From the NCBI RefSeq assembly GCF_000416985.1, contig NZ_ATDL01000007.1, positions 1 to 64,000 of the forward strand: 64,000 nucleotides of DNA, given 5' to 3'. This stretch comes from Sphingobacterium paucimobilis HER1398. Lineage in GTDB: Bacteria > Bacteroidota > Bacteroidia > Sphingobacteriales > Sphingobacteriaceae. A program made the position numbers and the translations under genes. Each line of letters begins with the position of its first letter. Positions within the stretch are counted from its first letter, which is position 1. A model generated the notes under the pieces. The model did not search any database. It was not told the origin of the DNA and saw only the letters and a list, made by a program, of their open reading frames with translations. Shown in pieces: positions 25,778 to 34,536 of the stretch.

Positions 25778-28384
25778 CTATTGTAAATTTTTTAATTGTT
25801 CTTTTAGAGTTTTAAAATTCTCAATTTGTTCTTCCAATATTTCAGGACTTGGTACAATCCCAAACTCATCAGAGGGAAGATGCCCTTCTATTAAATCAGA
25901 TATTTCGCCGTGTTTCTCAACAACTGTTTCAATAAGCAACTTTTCAAACTTTATGTCTTTTAGTCTCCCCATTCTAATCTGTGGGTCAAACCGTTGAACC
26001 GTCCCACCTAAAATGGTAAAAATAGCCAATGCTTCATAAGAAGTTCGTAAAGCCGATAACCCTGCTTTGGCGCAGTCAACTCTATCATTTCCATTCGTTG
26101 CTTTACTTTTTCTTAGCCATTCTTCTGCTTTCGTGGGATTGTTATATTGTCCTTCATTCGCAGGACTTGTATTTGCTACAACTTTACCACATAATGGACT
26201 TTCTCGTTCTAAAGAGTGATGGACAAAACTGTCGTTAATTCCACTCAAAAATTTTTTACTAAAATTTTTGATATGATAAAAGAAAACCAAATCATGTGTA
26301 AAGATGATTACCTGTTTTATGGTTGCTTGAAAAGCTAATCGTTCAGCAATTTGCTTCTTCCTGTCATTATCCAAAGAAGTAACTGGGTCATCGAAAATAA
26401 TTCCTCTGTTTACTGGTGATAATTGCATTTCTGCGATAAAATCAGCAATGGCAATTACTTTTTGTTCACCCTCACTCAAAACAGCATTAGGATTTCTTCC
26501 TTTTAATTTCAGTTGCCTGTATGATTTTCCTGCAGTTCCCGTATGATTGATTTCAATTCCAAAATTTCCGTTTAGTTTTTTGCACTCATCATTAAAAGCA
26601 TCAATGTATTTTTGATTGAAATATTTGTTTGAGAGTGTCTTTTCTGTGTCGGTTACTTTACGTTTTGCAAAATCCGCTTTGTTGGCTTTTTTAAGCCAAA
26701 CCTGATTATTAACAAAAGTTTCGAACTTTGAAAAATGTACATTAAATTTTTCTTTATGTTCTAAAAAGCATTTTGAGTTCGATAGTTTTTCCAATTCCTT
26801 GCTTTGCTCATTCTCCTTGAGCAATTTTATTTTTTCATCAATAGCATTTTCAATATCTGTATATTGTTCTGTACTGATTTTTACTTCTGCTCTTTCATTC
26901 ACTGTTTTGTTCTGTATATCGGAAATGATATTTTGAGCAAGTGCTTTCTGTTCAGAAAGTTTTTGATTTAATATTTCCAATTCATTAGGATATTTTTCGG
27001 ATAACCACACGGTAAGTGTATTGTCTTGAGGGAATAGGTCAAAGGTTAAACTCTCATATTTTTCTTGTACTTTATCAAGTTTCTCTTGTGCTTGTTTCGC
27101 ATTTTGCTCCGCAACACTTTTTATGAAAGCCCAATAGTCTAAAATTAGTTTCTGTGCTTCATCTGAAAGTGGTTGTTGACATAGTAAACAGTTATCTCTA
27201 TTATCGGGATAAACCACGTTTTCAGCTTTTTGTACTTTTGCAAATATTTCAGCCGATACGATAAAATTCTTCCATTCTGTTGTTCCAACTCCTTCAATCT
27301 TATCAGTGTTAAAATTTTCTATTCCTTCGGCTTTTGCTGTTGCTTCCTTTGTTATGCAGTCAGTAATTGCAGTTTTTACTTTTGTAAGTATGTCGGTTGT
27401 AAAAAACGGATTTAGGCTTTCAATAGACTGTTTGCTTTGAGCCAATAAGCCTTTAATACCTTCGAGATTTCTTATTTCTTTCTCTTTTCCTCTCGATGCC
27501 AAAAGAAGTTCGTCATATTGTTTTTGCATTGCTTCTTTTTGGATTTTATCTTCATCAGAAAAAGGTGTGTATCTCTTTAAGTCATCAATGCTTGTTTCCG
27601 CATTCAAACGTAGAACAATGGTTTTAATTTCTGAATCTCCGTCAAACATAGCGGATAAATCATCTGCGGTACTGCCCAATTGTTTAGCTTGTATGTCATT
27701 ATTCAGTTTTTGTTCTACAGTAACGATTGCGGTTGTATAATCGGCAAAAAAACTCAAGCCAGCAGGACGAAATTCAAATTCATTTCTCCGTTCGAGATGG
27801 TTTAAAACACTTTTCCCATCAAATACAGCAAACTGTTCAAATTCAGCATTGTCTTTATTCACGAATCCTAATAAAGTTTCTATGTTGTTTGATTTGAATG
27901 TAAATCTTGCATTAACAGCTTTATGGCCATTATCAAGATGAACGTTTTGTAAAATTTCTTCGGGTGCTTTAGAGTAAAATACATTTTTCAAAAGTCTTAC
28001 ATAGCCCGACTTTCCCGAACCATTTGCACCGTAAATGATTGTAAGATTCGGACTAAACTCAATCGTTTGGTTTTCGGTTAAGGCGTTTACACCTTCAATA
28101 TTTTCAAGTTTTGTAAGAAGTAAATCAGACTTGTAATTTCCTGCGTTTTCAGCATTATAGTCAATAGAAATTTCAGCCTTTTCTGTCTCTACTTTAAGTT
28201 TTAATTGTTCAAGTAAGTAAGAATATGAAGTATCAATATCGTTATCGGAAATAGTGTTGCCCAGTAAAAGTTTTTGTGCAAGAAATTTCGCCCAATGGGG
28301 TAGTCCGTCAGCAAATTTTTTTACTTCTGTTTCGAGTGTTTCAATTTGTTTTTCTGCTCCCGCTATTTCGTTTACTTCATTCAT
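25778..28384 (-). CDS. RloC-like zinc-hook ATPase, candidate anticodon nuclease
   Basis: This 868-aa protein has an SMC/Rad50-like plan: Walker A GANGSGKS at residues 119-126, a long coiled coil broken by a zinc-hook CxxC (Cys399, Cys402 in NCLLCQQPL), ABC signature LSEGEQ, Walker B IIFDDPVTSLD (FDDP 664-667) and the D-loop after it. The C-terminus has an R-x3-E pair (Arg780, Glu784 in LRTSYEAL) and His825. The tRNA-cutting PrrC/RloC enzymes carry an Arg-x3-Glu...His triad, so I infer an anticodon nuclease. It sits directly upstream of a restriction-modification operon, the usual place for such enzymes. Confidence 0.75.
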   Translation of the reverse strand: MNEVNEIAGAEKQIETLETEVKKFADGLPHWAKFLAQKLLLGNTISDNDIDTSYSYLLEQLKLKVETEKAEISIDYNAENAGNYKSDLLLTKLENIEGVNALTENQTIEFSPNLTIIYGANGSGKSGYVRLLKNVFYSKAPEEILQNVHLDNGHKAVNARFTFKSNNIETLLGFVNKDNAEFEQFAVFDGKSVLNHLERRNEFEFRPAGLSFFADYTTAIVTVEQKLNNDIQAKQLGSTADDLSAMFDGDSEIKTIVLRLNAETSIDDLKRYTPFSDEDKIQKEAMQKQYDELLLASRGKEKEIRNLEGIKGLLAQSKQSIESLNPFFTTDILTKVKTAITDCITKEATAKAEGIENFNTDKIEGVGTTEWKNFIVSAEIFAKVQKAENVVYPDNRDNCLLCQQPLSDEAQKLILDYWAFIKSVAEQNAKQAQEKLDKVQEKYESLTFDLFPQDNTLTVWLSEKYPNELEILNQKLSEQKALAQNIISDIQNKTVNERAEVKISTEQYTDIENAIDEKIKLLKENEQSKELEKLSNSKCFLEHKEKFNVHFSKFETFVNNQVWLKKANKADFAKRKVTDTEKTLSNKYFNQKYIDAFNDECKKLNGNFGIEINHTGTAGKSYRQLKLKGRNPNAVLSEGEQKVIAIADFIAEMQLSPVNRGIIFDDPVTSLDNDRKKQIAERLAFQATIKQVIIFTHDLVFFYHIKNFSKKFLSGINDSFVHHSLERESPLCGKVVANTSPANEGQYNNPTKAEEWLRKSKATNGNDRVDCAKAGLSALRTSYEALAIFTILGGTVQRFDPQIRMGRLKDIKFEKLLIETVVEKHGEISDLIEGHLPSDEFGIVPSPEILEEQIENFKTLKEQLKNLQ

Positions 28385-29066
28385 TATTCGTCTCTTTAAT
28401 GTCTTTTACTACAATGTCAAACCAAGAGAAAGTTTTGTATCAATTACTATAAGGAGCTCTCCATTTCTCATAATTCGCCCAATAGCCTTCCTATCGTTTT
28501 CAATTTGCTATATGTTAACTTGATATGTAGCTAATATACAAAAGGTTTTTGTAGACTAATATCATTGTTGCTTTTTTAGTTTTAACCGTTCAAATTATTT
28601 GTTGTAAACATTTGGTGTATGTTATATGCGTGAAGCGTACGAACCTTTACATCTTCCATGATGTTGGTAATTGGTGTGGGAATAAGACAACAAAGCCGTC
28701 AATTCGTGCTGAACTGACGGCTTTACATCATTTATTCATCTAATCGAATAATGAGCAGTTTGTCCATTGTCGTCACTGTTACTCGTTTTTGGGGAGAAAA
28801 TCCCAATCCGTCGAGCCACAGTCCGCTTAATTTGATACACGAACTTTAATTTCACTGAAACGGTTAAACTTGATTTTTGGTTGGATTTTTAAGCTTCTGA
28901 CCTCTTGTCGTTTGCTTACTCTCTTCTTGGATGTATTATGCTAAAGATTTTAAATAGTAATCAACAGATGTGTGATATTACCTCATATGGCAAATGAGTT
29001 TTTTATGTTAAACAGCCAAAGCAAGAGTGGGCGTCGTTGGTCTTACGGCTAACGACCCTATTAAAT
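28385..29066. other. 682-bp intergenic region in island
   Basis: I see no gene here. It holds the upstream region of the RloC-like gene, the hairpin at 28692-28724, and the aaacagccaaagc element near 29011 shared with the left end of the island. It may be a junction between cargo blocks. Confidence 0.5.
28692..28724. terminator. inverted repeat, possible terminator
   Basis: AAAGCCGTCA and TGACGGCTTT form a perfect 10-bp stem. The T-run is short, so it may be a weak terminator or a structural repeat. Confidence 0.5.
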
Positions 29067-30623
29067 CTATTCATTAGAGAAAGTTCCTTGGACGAGTTTG
29101 ATACATTCTTCAAGAAATCGTTCACATCGTGCTTCGTACCGGTATGCTTCATCCCAATCAATATAAGACAGCCCTTTATAGCGAACATTCTTAACTACGT
29201 GGACAAATTCCTTAAAAAGTCTTTTGTCCTCTTCAGTAGCCCTTGGAAATATATCATTTGGAAAGTACCAAAAGCTACAGCATAAATTATACAGATGATG
29301 AAGGTTATGCTGATAGGGAGTATAGCCATAAAAGAACTCGAGCAACCCAAGACAGGCTTGCTCCATAGCCTGATTATATAAAAGAACCTTAATCACGACT
29401 TCCTCTGAATTATCTATAGCATTACCACCATGCAAGAATCCATTGGCGTTATCCTTTCGCTGGTACCACTTTGTTCTTGCCGTCTCAACCTCTTGCTTTG
29501 TGCGCATCCCTTTACTTTCATGAAAATGCCAATCGCTAACTTCTAATCCTGCGTGAAGCAACGCTTCATTTTCACACAGCACTTGGTGAAAGAATGGGCT
29601 GTTTTTATCGAGCTCCTTTTGTATCTGGACTTTTGTAAAGGACAATAGAAATAAAGAAATGCCTATACGTTCGTTTATGAAAGGTTGTAAACTGCTTAAC
29701 TGCTCCCTTATATCCGTTTCGCTAACTATCAACAAATCGAAATAATAGTCACAGATACCAGTGGTTTCACGCTCATTGATCCCTTCGATAAAAAATGAGC
29801 GCGCACGATGTCCAAACAAATAAACCGCAATAGGCTCTGATATGCTTCGTTTTAATTGCTCGACAGCATCCTCTAAATATGCGTTATCATCCAGCTTACT
29901 TACTGTTATTTCTCGGGGTAAACAATGTTCTTGGTTAATTAGATGATGATCTTTTTCAAAAGAAGAGATAATATGCTCAAAAATCTGCACTCCATTTTTA
30001 TGTAATGCCTCCATCTTCTCTTCTAATCGCTTTACCATCTCAGGGGCGACCTCAAAATGATCTTCGTAACGGGTTGAGCGGTATATATCTTCCAAAACTT
30101 GCAGTAAAACGATATCATCGTGATCGTCTTCATCGAAAACGTTAGCATAAATAGAAATGATTTCCTTCATATACAGATGGTGGCATCGGATCGAATGCGT
30201 AACCCGTTCTTTGGCAATTAGTAAAAGTTCGAGATAGCGGTAAGTAAGCTCAATAGCTTGATGCAACATGAAAGAAGCCAAAGAATATTTACCCTTTTCG
30301 CTAAAATGGTAATAACCCTCTTTAAACTCATCGATTTTTTGCTGTTCCCGATTCTTCAAATCGATAGCAAGCCCCTTGCATTTCGTGAAATCAAAATTTT
30401 CGGGAATCGGTACAAATTCAGAATTCTCCTTTGTGTAAATGAGTTTTTGGGGCTGACAGGACGTAAACAGAAATAGATTCCCCTCTCTAATCTTATCCTT
30501 TGCCTGAAAAGCCACATAGCATATCACTTTATATTGCGGATATTCCTTGATAGTATTAACAATCTTTGGAACCAGATCGCCTAAAGTCTTGACATACTTA
30601 TAAACAACAGATTGATGCGACAT
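29067..30623 (-). CDS. HEPN-nucleotidyltransferase-HEPN domain protein
   Basis: This 518-aa protein has an N-terminal helical HEPN-like region (about 97-200, with SFMLHQAIELTYRYLELLL), a nucleotidyltransferase-like middle (about 255-345, with YLFGHRARS and CDYYFDLLIV), and a second HEPN-like region (about 375-510, YNQAMEQACLGLLEFFYGYTPYQHNLHHLY). In the middle domain the first acidic residue of the usual DxD is replaced (YFD), so catalysis is doubtful. HEPN and MNT pairs act as toxin and antitoxin elsewhere; here all are in one chain. The role in defence is inference from its neighbours. Confidence 0.72.
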   Translation of the reverse strand: MSHQSVVYKYVKTLGDLVPKIVNTIKEYPQYKVICYVAFQAKDKIREGNLFLFTSCQPQKLIYTKENSEFVPIPENFDFTKCKGLAIDLKNREQQKIDEFKEGYYHFSEKGKYSLASFMLHQAIELTYRYLELLLIAKERVTHSIRCHHLYMKEIISIYANVFDEDDHDDIVLLQVLEDIYRSTRYEDHFEVAPEMVKRLEEKMEALHKNGVQIFEHIISSFEKDHHLINQEHCLPREITVSKLDDNAYLEDAVEQLKRSISEPIAVYLFGHRARSFFIEGINERETTGICDYYFDLLIVSETDIREQLSSLQPFINERIGISLFLLSFTKVQIQKELDKNSPFFHQVLCENEALLHAGLEVSDWHFHESKGMRTKQEVETARTKWYQRKDNANGFLHGGNAIDNSEEVVIKVLLYNQAMEQACLGLLEFFYGYTPYQHNLHHLYNLCCSFWYFPNDIFPRATEEDKRLFKEFVHVVKNVRYKGLSYIDWDEAYRYEARCERFLEECIKLVQGTFSNE

Positions 30624-30744
30624 CTAGAACAATGGTAGACAAGACTGTACAACCACACAAAAATTTAGACACTACAAAAGGTATTACCCCCTAGATTGCG
30701 GAGTGTAAAACAAATTGTAATGATGAGATTTCGTATGTTGATCA

Positions 30745-31377
30745 CTACTTTTTCTGCTTTTTCAGATCTTCCAATTCTCGTTTTGCCCGTTCTGCCTGCT
30801 CCGTGGATTGCCTTGCATTTTCTTCTGCTTTCCTAATGGCAAGCAATCTTTCTTCCTCCTGTTTTACCCAAATTTTAAGTTGTTTGGGATTGCTGTTGTA
30901 GATGGAATCAATATCCAACGAGACGTGCGGATATAGAAGTCTGACCATTCGGGTTTTAATATCGCTGTTATGCAATGCCGAGTTTGCCAGCCAAAGCTGG
31001 ATGCTGGCGAAAAGAGAAAACACCGATACAAGCAAAAGGACAATGCCCGTAATGATATACGGTCGTTGCTTCCCTGTAATACGATGCTCCACATTGACCT
31101 TAATACGCTGTGGCATTTCGCTTATTGCTTTCTTTTGTTCCTCCAAAGCGGTGACAAGGCTATCGGTTGCCTTAGCGTGCTTTAGGATGGATGCTTTCAT
31201 ACCGACAAGCGTTTCCTCTGTTATTTTACTCTCCAACCTTTTACGTATTTCAGCCAATTCTGTCGAATAGTCCTTGATTTCGGGTTTGTTTTCTTCCATT
31301 TCTCGCAAGCGTTTACCCACTTGCACCAGTGCTTCCTGTGTGTCTTTTAGTATGACCAATAATTCCTGTTCGTTCAT
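30745..31377 (-). CDS. coiled-coil membrane protein of the mobilization region
   Basis: This 210-aa protein has an N-terminal coiled coil (residues about 5-95), one membrane helix at about 107-128 (YIITGIVLLLVSVFSLFASIQLW) and a charged C-terminal helix rich in Glu, Lys and Arg. The gene starts 12 bp after the relaxase stop on the same strand. I recognise it only as a frequent companion of MobA-type relaxases in Bacteroidota elements. It might couple the relaxosome to the membrane. Confidence 0.7.
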   Translation of the reverse strand: MNEQELLVILKDTQEALVQVGKRLREMEENKPEIKDYSTELAEIRKRLESKITEETLVGMKASILKHAKATDSLVTALEEQKKAISEMPQRIKVNVEHRITGKQRPYIITGIVLLLVSVFSLFASIQLWLANSALHNSDIKTRMVRLLYPHVSLDIDSIYNSNPKQLKIWVKQEEERLLAIRKAEENARQSTEQAERAKRELEDLKKQKK

Positions 31378-31389
31378 GTTCTTTTTTGT

Positions 31390-32352
31390 TTATCGTGATA
31401 TTCCCCTTGATTGTGCTTCCTGTTTTTTTCTTTTCCGTCTGCGCCTTTCCGCATCGCTCATGCTTTCAGGTTCGGGCGGTGTGTACGTGTCCAGAAGTGC
31501 ATCGAGCAATCCCCATCCCTGCGGTTCGTATGCTTGCGACCGCTGTTCCTGTGGGTGTTGCAGTACCTCCCTAATCTGTTCGGCGAGCGGACGGCTGTCC
31601 GTAATCGGTTGGGTGGCTTCCATTGCTCGGTTTTCATTTAGCTGTTTCTCCATGTTTGCAAAGCTGAATTTACGGTCAATCGCCGAGCCTTTAAACTTGA
31701 CATTGTCCTTTTCAAACGAAATGCCCTGCACTTCATTTGTTCCGCTACGGTATTTGTAATGGATGCCGATGCCTTGCCTTGCAAGCATCGTTTCGACCTG
31801 TTTCCATGACGTGGCTTTTGCCATGATGTCTTTAAGGGCGTCGTGTATGGCATAGCGTAGTCTGTCGTTTCCTTTCAACGCTTGCCTGTTCACCTTTGCC
31901 TTGCCCTTGCCAAGATGGTAACCGTAATGCTCGGTCATCTCCCTGCATATCTTTCGGCTCTTGTGCCAATGGTTGAAATTGCTTATCGTATTTCCATCGT
32001 TGTCCACTCGGTTATAGACGATATGCAAATGGGGATGTTCCTTGTCCGAATGCAGTACGGTCACATATTGGGTATTCTTGATGCCCATCTTTTCCATGTA
32101 CTCCCTTGCGTGCTGTTCCATTTTCTCCACCGTGAGCTTTGCCCTGTCCTCGTTGCTCCAACTGAGGACGGTATGCCCTACGGCATTGCCAAGCTGTGGG
32201 CGCATCTTGCGTTGGGCGTTCAAATCGGCAATGATGGTCTTGGTGTCGTAATCCCTTACGCCTGCCGAATCCAAAACTTTCGATTGTTCACGTTCCAATA
32301 GGTAGCGGACACATCCGCCGAAACTCTTGCCTACAATTAGCTTAGCTATCAT
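31390..32352 (-). CDS. MobA/VirD2-family relaxase
   Basis: This protein of about 320 aa nicks the origin of transfer. The N-terminal domain starts MIAKLIVGKSFGGCVRYLLE, and the metal-binding histidines are in HSDKEHPHLHIVYNRVDNDG (about residues 115-134). The C-terminal third is charged and probably non-catalytic. Its start overlaps the mobC end by about 11 bp (20 bp from the alternative start at 32361), a standard mobC-mobA arrangement. No type IV secretion genes accompany it. Confidence 0.9.
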   Translation of the reverse strand: MIAKLIVGKSFGGCVRYLLEREQSKVLDSAGVRDYDTKTIIADLNAQRKMRPQLGNAVGHTVLSWSNEDRAKLTVEKMEQHAREYMEKMGIKNTQYVTVLHSDKEHPHLHIVYNRVDNDGNTISNFNHWHKSRKICREMTEHYGYHLGKGKAKVNRQALKGNDRLRYAIHDALKDIMAKATSWKQVETMLARQGIGIHYKYRSGTNEVQGISFEKDNVKFKGSAIDRKFSFANMEKQLNENRAMEATQPITDSRPLAEQIREVLQHPQEQRSQAYEPQGWGLLDALLDTYTPPEPESMSDAERRRRKRKKQEAQSRGISR

Positions 32353-32728
32353 CTTTACCAATCCTTTCCATTAAACGCTCCACTTCGCCAAGTAACCTGC
32401 GCATATCCGTTAGGATTGACACAAGTCCATCCGTATGCGCCAACTTGGTCAATTGGTTGAGATTGTTTGCCATCCCCGACAGGGTGCGCAGGTGTCTGGC
32501 ATCCTCTTTTGAAAGTCTCGGTATTATGACCGCCGTCCTGGCGGTCTTTCTGAACCATTCGCTTACGACCATTCCTGCACTCTTTGCCCTGCCCTCAATG
32601 GCGAGCCGTTCGGTAGGGGTCAAACGGACGACCAAAGAAATGCTTCGGGTGATGGCTTTTTTGGGGCGACCTCGTGTACGTTTTTTTCCGTCCGTTCCGT
32701 CTTCTTTTGCCAATTTTTTCATTGGCAA
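32342..32728 (-). CDS. MobC-like relaxosome protein
   Basis: This 128-aa basic protein has the MobC plan: an N-terminal ribbon-helix-helix part (ISLVVRLTPTERLAIEGRAKSAGMVVSEWFRKTA, in about residues 28-62) and a C-terminal helical part (LRTLSGMANNLNQLTKLAH). It helps the relaxase open DNA at oriT. It overlaps the relaxase gene. Confidence 0.88.
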   Translation of the reverse strand: MPMKKLAKEDGTDGKKRTRGRPKKAITRSISLVVRLTPTERLAIEGRAKSAGMVVSEWFRKTARTAVIIPRLSKEDARHLRTLSGMANNLNQLTKLAHTDGLVSILTDMRRLLGEVERLMERIGKDDS

Positions 32729-33021
32729 ACCTCCCCAAGTTTACGGAATGCGACCATCGGGAGCATCCGCAATTCCCCACTCCGCAAAGCGTGGGGGAAC
32801 GGTTTTTTGCATTGCAAAAAAATAAACTTGCTCCCTACTAAACCACCAAAGTTTGGCGTGCGGTAGCTTCGCCATGCTTGGGTGGTTTTCATCGTATTTA
32901 CAGCCCCTCCAAAGGGCTGTAAATGCGCTTCCTCCGCTGGGGAACCCAGCTCCATTTTTTCTTCGATTGGGCGGTCGGGTGCCTGCACCCGTAACGCTAT
33001 TTTGCAGATGCTATTTTCCAT
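32719..33021 (-). CDS. possible small protein in the mob leader region
   Basis: A 100-codon frame lies between the HTH gene and mobC, overlapping both by about 10 bp. The C-terminal half (TPNFGGLVGSKFIFLQCKKP) is, to my memory, repeatedly seen upstream of mobC in Bacteroidota. Conservation could equally come from an oriT on the DNA, so coding is uncertain. It has no recognised domain. Confidence 0.4.
   Translation of the reverse strand: MENSICKIALRVQAPDRPIEEKMELGSPAEEAHLQPFGGAVNTMKTTQAWRSYRTPNFGGLVGSKFIFLQCKKPFPHALRSGELRMLPMVAFRKLGEVCQ
32896..32924. other. perfect inverted repeat, candidate oriT element
   Basis: ATTTACAGCCC and GGGCTGTAAAT form a perfect 11-bp repeat with a 7-nt loop, about 170 bp upstream of mobC. 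Relaxases of this type usually act at inverted repeats beside mobC. There is no T-run, so a terminator is less likely. Confidence 0.45.
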
Positions 33022-33289
33022 CTTCCCCTCCCTCCATCAGCTTTTGGATGTCCCCATACTTGTAGTACATGAGTCCGCCGATTTTCTTGAACGGCAACGT
33101 CCCGTTCACACGTAGGTTCTGCAATGTGCCTGCGGATATGCCGAGCAGTTTGCGGACCTCAAAACTTTTAAGCCATGCCCTCGGTTCGTGTTCCTGTCGT
33201 CTTGGGTGGGGATGGTGCTTTCTGATTTCCTCGAACAGTTCCTTTTTGAATTTTTCGAGGTCGTCCCTCGTGATAAGCTCTACGTTCAT
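33011..33289 (-). CDS. excisionase-like HTH DNA-binding protein
   Basis: This 92-aa protein has a MerR/excisionase-type winged helix at residues about 42-85 (LKSFEVRKLLGISAGTLQNLRVNGTLPFKKIGGLMYYKYGDI in two overlapping parts). It precedes the mob genes on the same strand. Such proteins in Bacteroidota elements act as recombination directionality factors or regulators of excision. Confidence 0.85.
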   Translation of the reverse strand: MNVELITRDDLEKFKKELFEEIRKHHPHPRRQEHEPRAWLKSFEVRKLLGISAGTLQNLRVNGTLPFKKIGGLMYYKYGDIQKLMEGGEDGK

Positions 33290-33491
33290 CTTTCCTCCTT
33301 TGTGTTATCGTTAAAAAATCTGTTACCCTATGGGCGAAAACAAACGGTATGTTTCCGCCCACTTTTGGTACAAAGGAATGGGAGAAAGCTGTTCAGAGGA
33401 TGACCATTATAGGCATTTGGTCAACTTTGCTACATTTACACATAAATTTTGTTCTCAACTATATATAAATTAATAGCAGTAAGTTTGTTAC

Positions 33492-33522
33492 TTGAAAGTA
33501 TAGGATATTTGTATTATTTTTG
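33492..33522 (+). promoter_or_regulatory. promoter of island lipoprotein gene
   Basis: TTG at 33492-33494 and TATTTTTG at 33515-33522 are 20 bp apart and match the Bacteroidota consensus. The expected start is near 33529, about 38 nt before the ATG. Confidence 0.75.
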
Positions 33523-33566
33523 ATCGTTTTGTTGATTGCTATTTTACATTTAAAACTATTTTAAAA

Positions 33567-34442
33567 ATGAAATATTCTTTTCCAGTTCTTTTCTTATTCT
33601 CTATTTTATTATCCTTAATCTACGCATGTAGCTCGCCTCTTGAAGAGAGTCTGCCGGAAGTTGAAACTAAAGAACTAAAGTTGTCTATTCCAAATGAAAA
33701 TAATGGAATTTTGGAAACTGATGAACTAGAAATCGAATTGGAAATAATCGATGGGAATGGCGAATACGTTGCTAACGTCTCGCAGACCGATGGTGAACCT
33801 GATGCCAAGGTTGTGATAACCGGTAATAAAATAAAGGTCGATCTCCTTACAAGAGATATGGTCGAACTGACCATTACTGATAAAAAGCTCCAAGAAGCTT
33901 CTATCCGGATCCGTTCTACACATAAATCATTAGAGGTGCCAAGTTTTGGACTTCTTCTTTCCGAAGGACAGACATATCTAATGAAAGACATTCAATTTGG
34001 CGCAGGTGGTCCGTATACCATTAAAAGCATTAAAGGGGATGCCTCAACAGCTGCTATCGAAAATGACGGTATAAAGATAACTTCAAAGAAGTTAGGAAAC
34101 ACTTATTACAGGCTGAAAGATAAAAGAGGTACGGTAGCTCTTTTGGAAGTATCCACCACCCTTAATGTAGACCTCACAACAAATTATCTAGAACTCGAAG
34201 GAAACAACACCATGAGCGTGACTGTCAATCTACCTAAAGATACAGACTGGCTCATATTAAGTTCGACGAACAAAGTTACGGAAAGTGTTAAAGTAGATCG
34301 TCCAATTGATCCTAAAACTGGCTCGCATGTAGATTTTCAAGTTCTTTTTATCGAGACCTCTGACGATGGTAAAGGTACGGATACCATTACTTTAAAAAAT
34401 AAAGATGGTGAATTAGCCGTGGTAAGGATATGGGTTCGATAA
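33567..34442 (+). CDS. lipoprotein of unknown function, island cargo
   Basis: This 291-aa protein has a signal peptide and lipobox (IYAC, cysteine at residue 21). The mature chain is beta-rich with repeated short strands and resembles stacked immunoglobulin-like domains. I do not recognise a family. It is the only plus-strand gene of the island and has its own promoter, so it behaves as an independent cargo gene. Confidence 0.75.
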   Translation: MKYSFPVLFLFSILLSLIYACSSPLEESLPEVETKELKLSIPNENNGILETDELEIELEIIDGNGEYVANVSQTDGEPDAKVVITGNKIKVDLLTRDMVELTITDKKLQEASIRIRSTHKSLEVPSFGLLLSEGQTYLMKDIQFGAGGPYTIKSIKGDASTAAIENDGIKITSKKLGNTYYRLKDKRGTVALLEVSTTLNVDLTTNYLELEGNNTMSVTVNLPKDTDWLILSSTNKVTESVKVDRPIDPKTGSHVDFQVLFIETSDDGKGTDTITLKNKDGELAVVRIWVR

Positions 34443-34468
34443 TATTCAGCGATTTCCAATATAATAAG

Positions 34469-34498
34469 AAGGCAGACATAGATGGTTTGCCTTTTTTG
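34469..34498 (+). terminator. weak terminator after lipoprotein gene
   Basis: AAGGCA and TGCCTT form a 6-bp stem followed by six T. It is short but correctly placed. Confidence 0.45.
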
Positions 34499-34536
34499 AT
34501 TATACTGAGATGAATACTTGAATATACATTAAACCA

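Noticed and set aside
31274..32301. Several plus-strand frames opposite the relaxase
   Set aside because: The minus-strand relaxase has the HPHLH metal motif; the plus frames are Cys/Phe-rich shadows.
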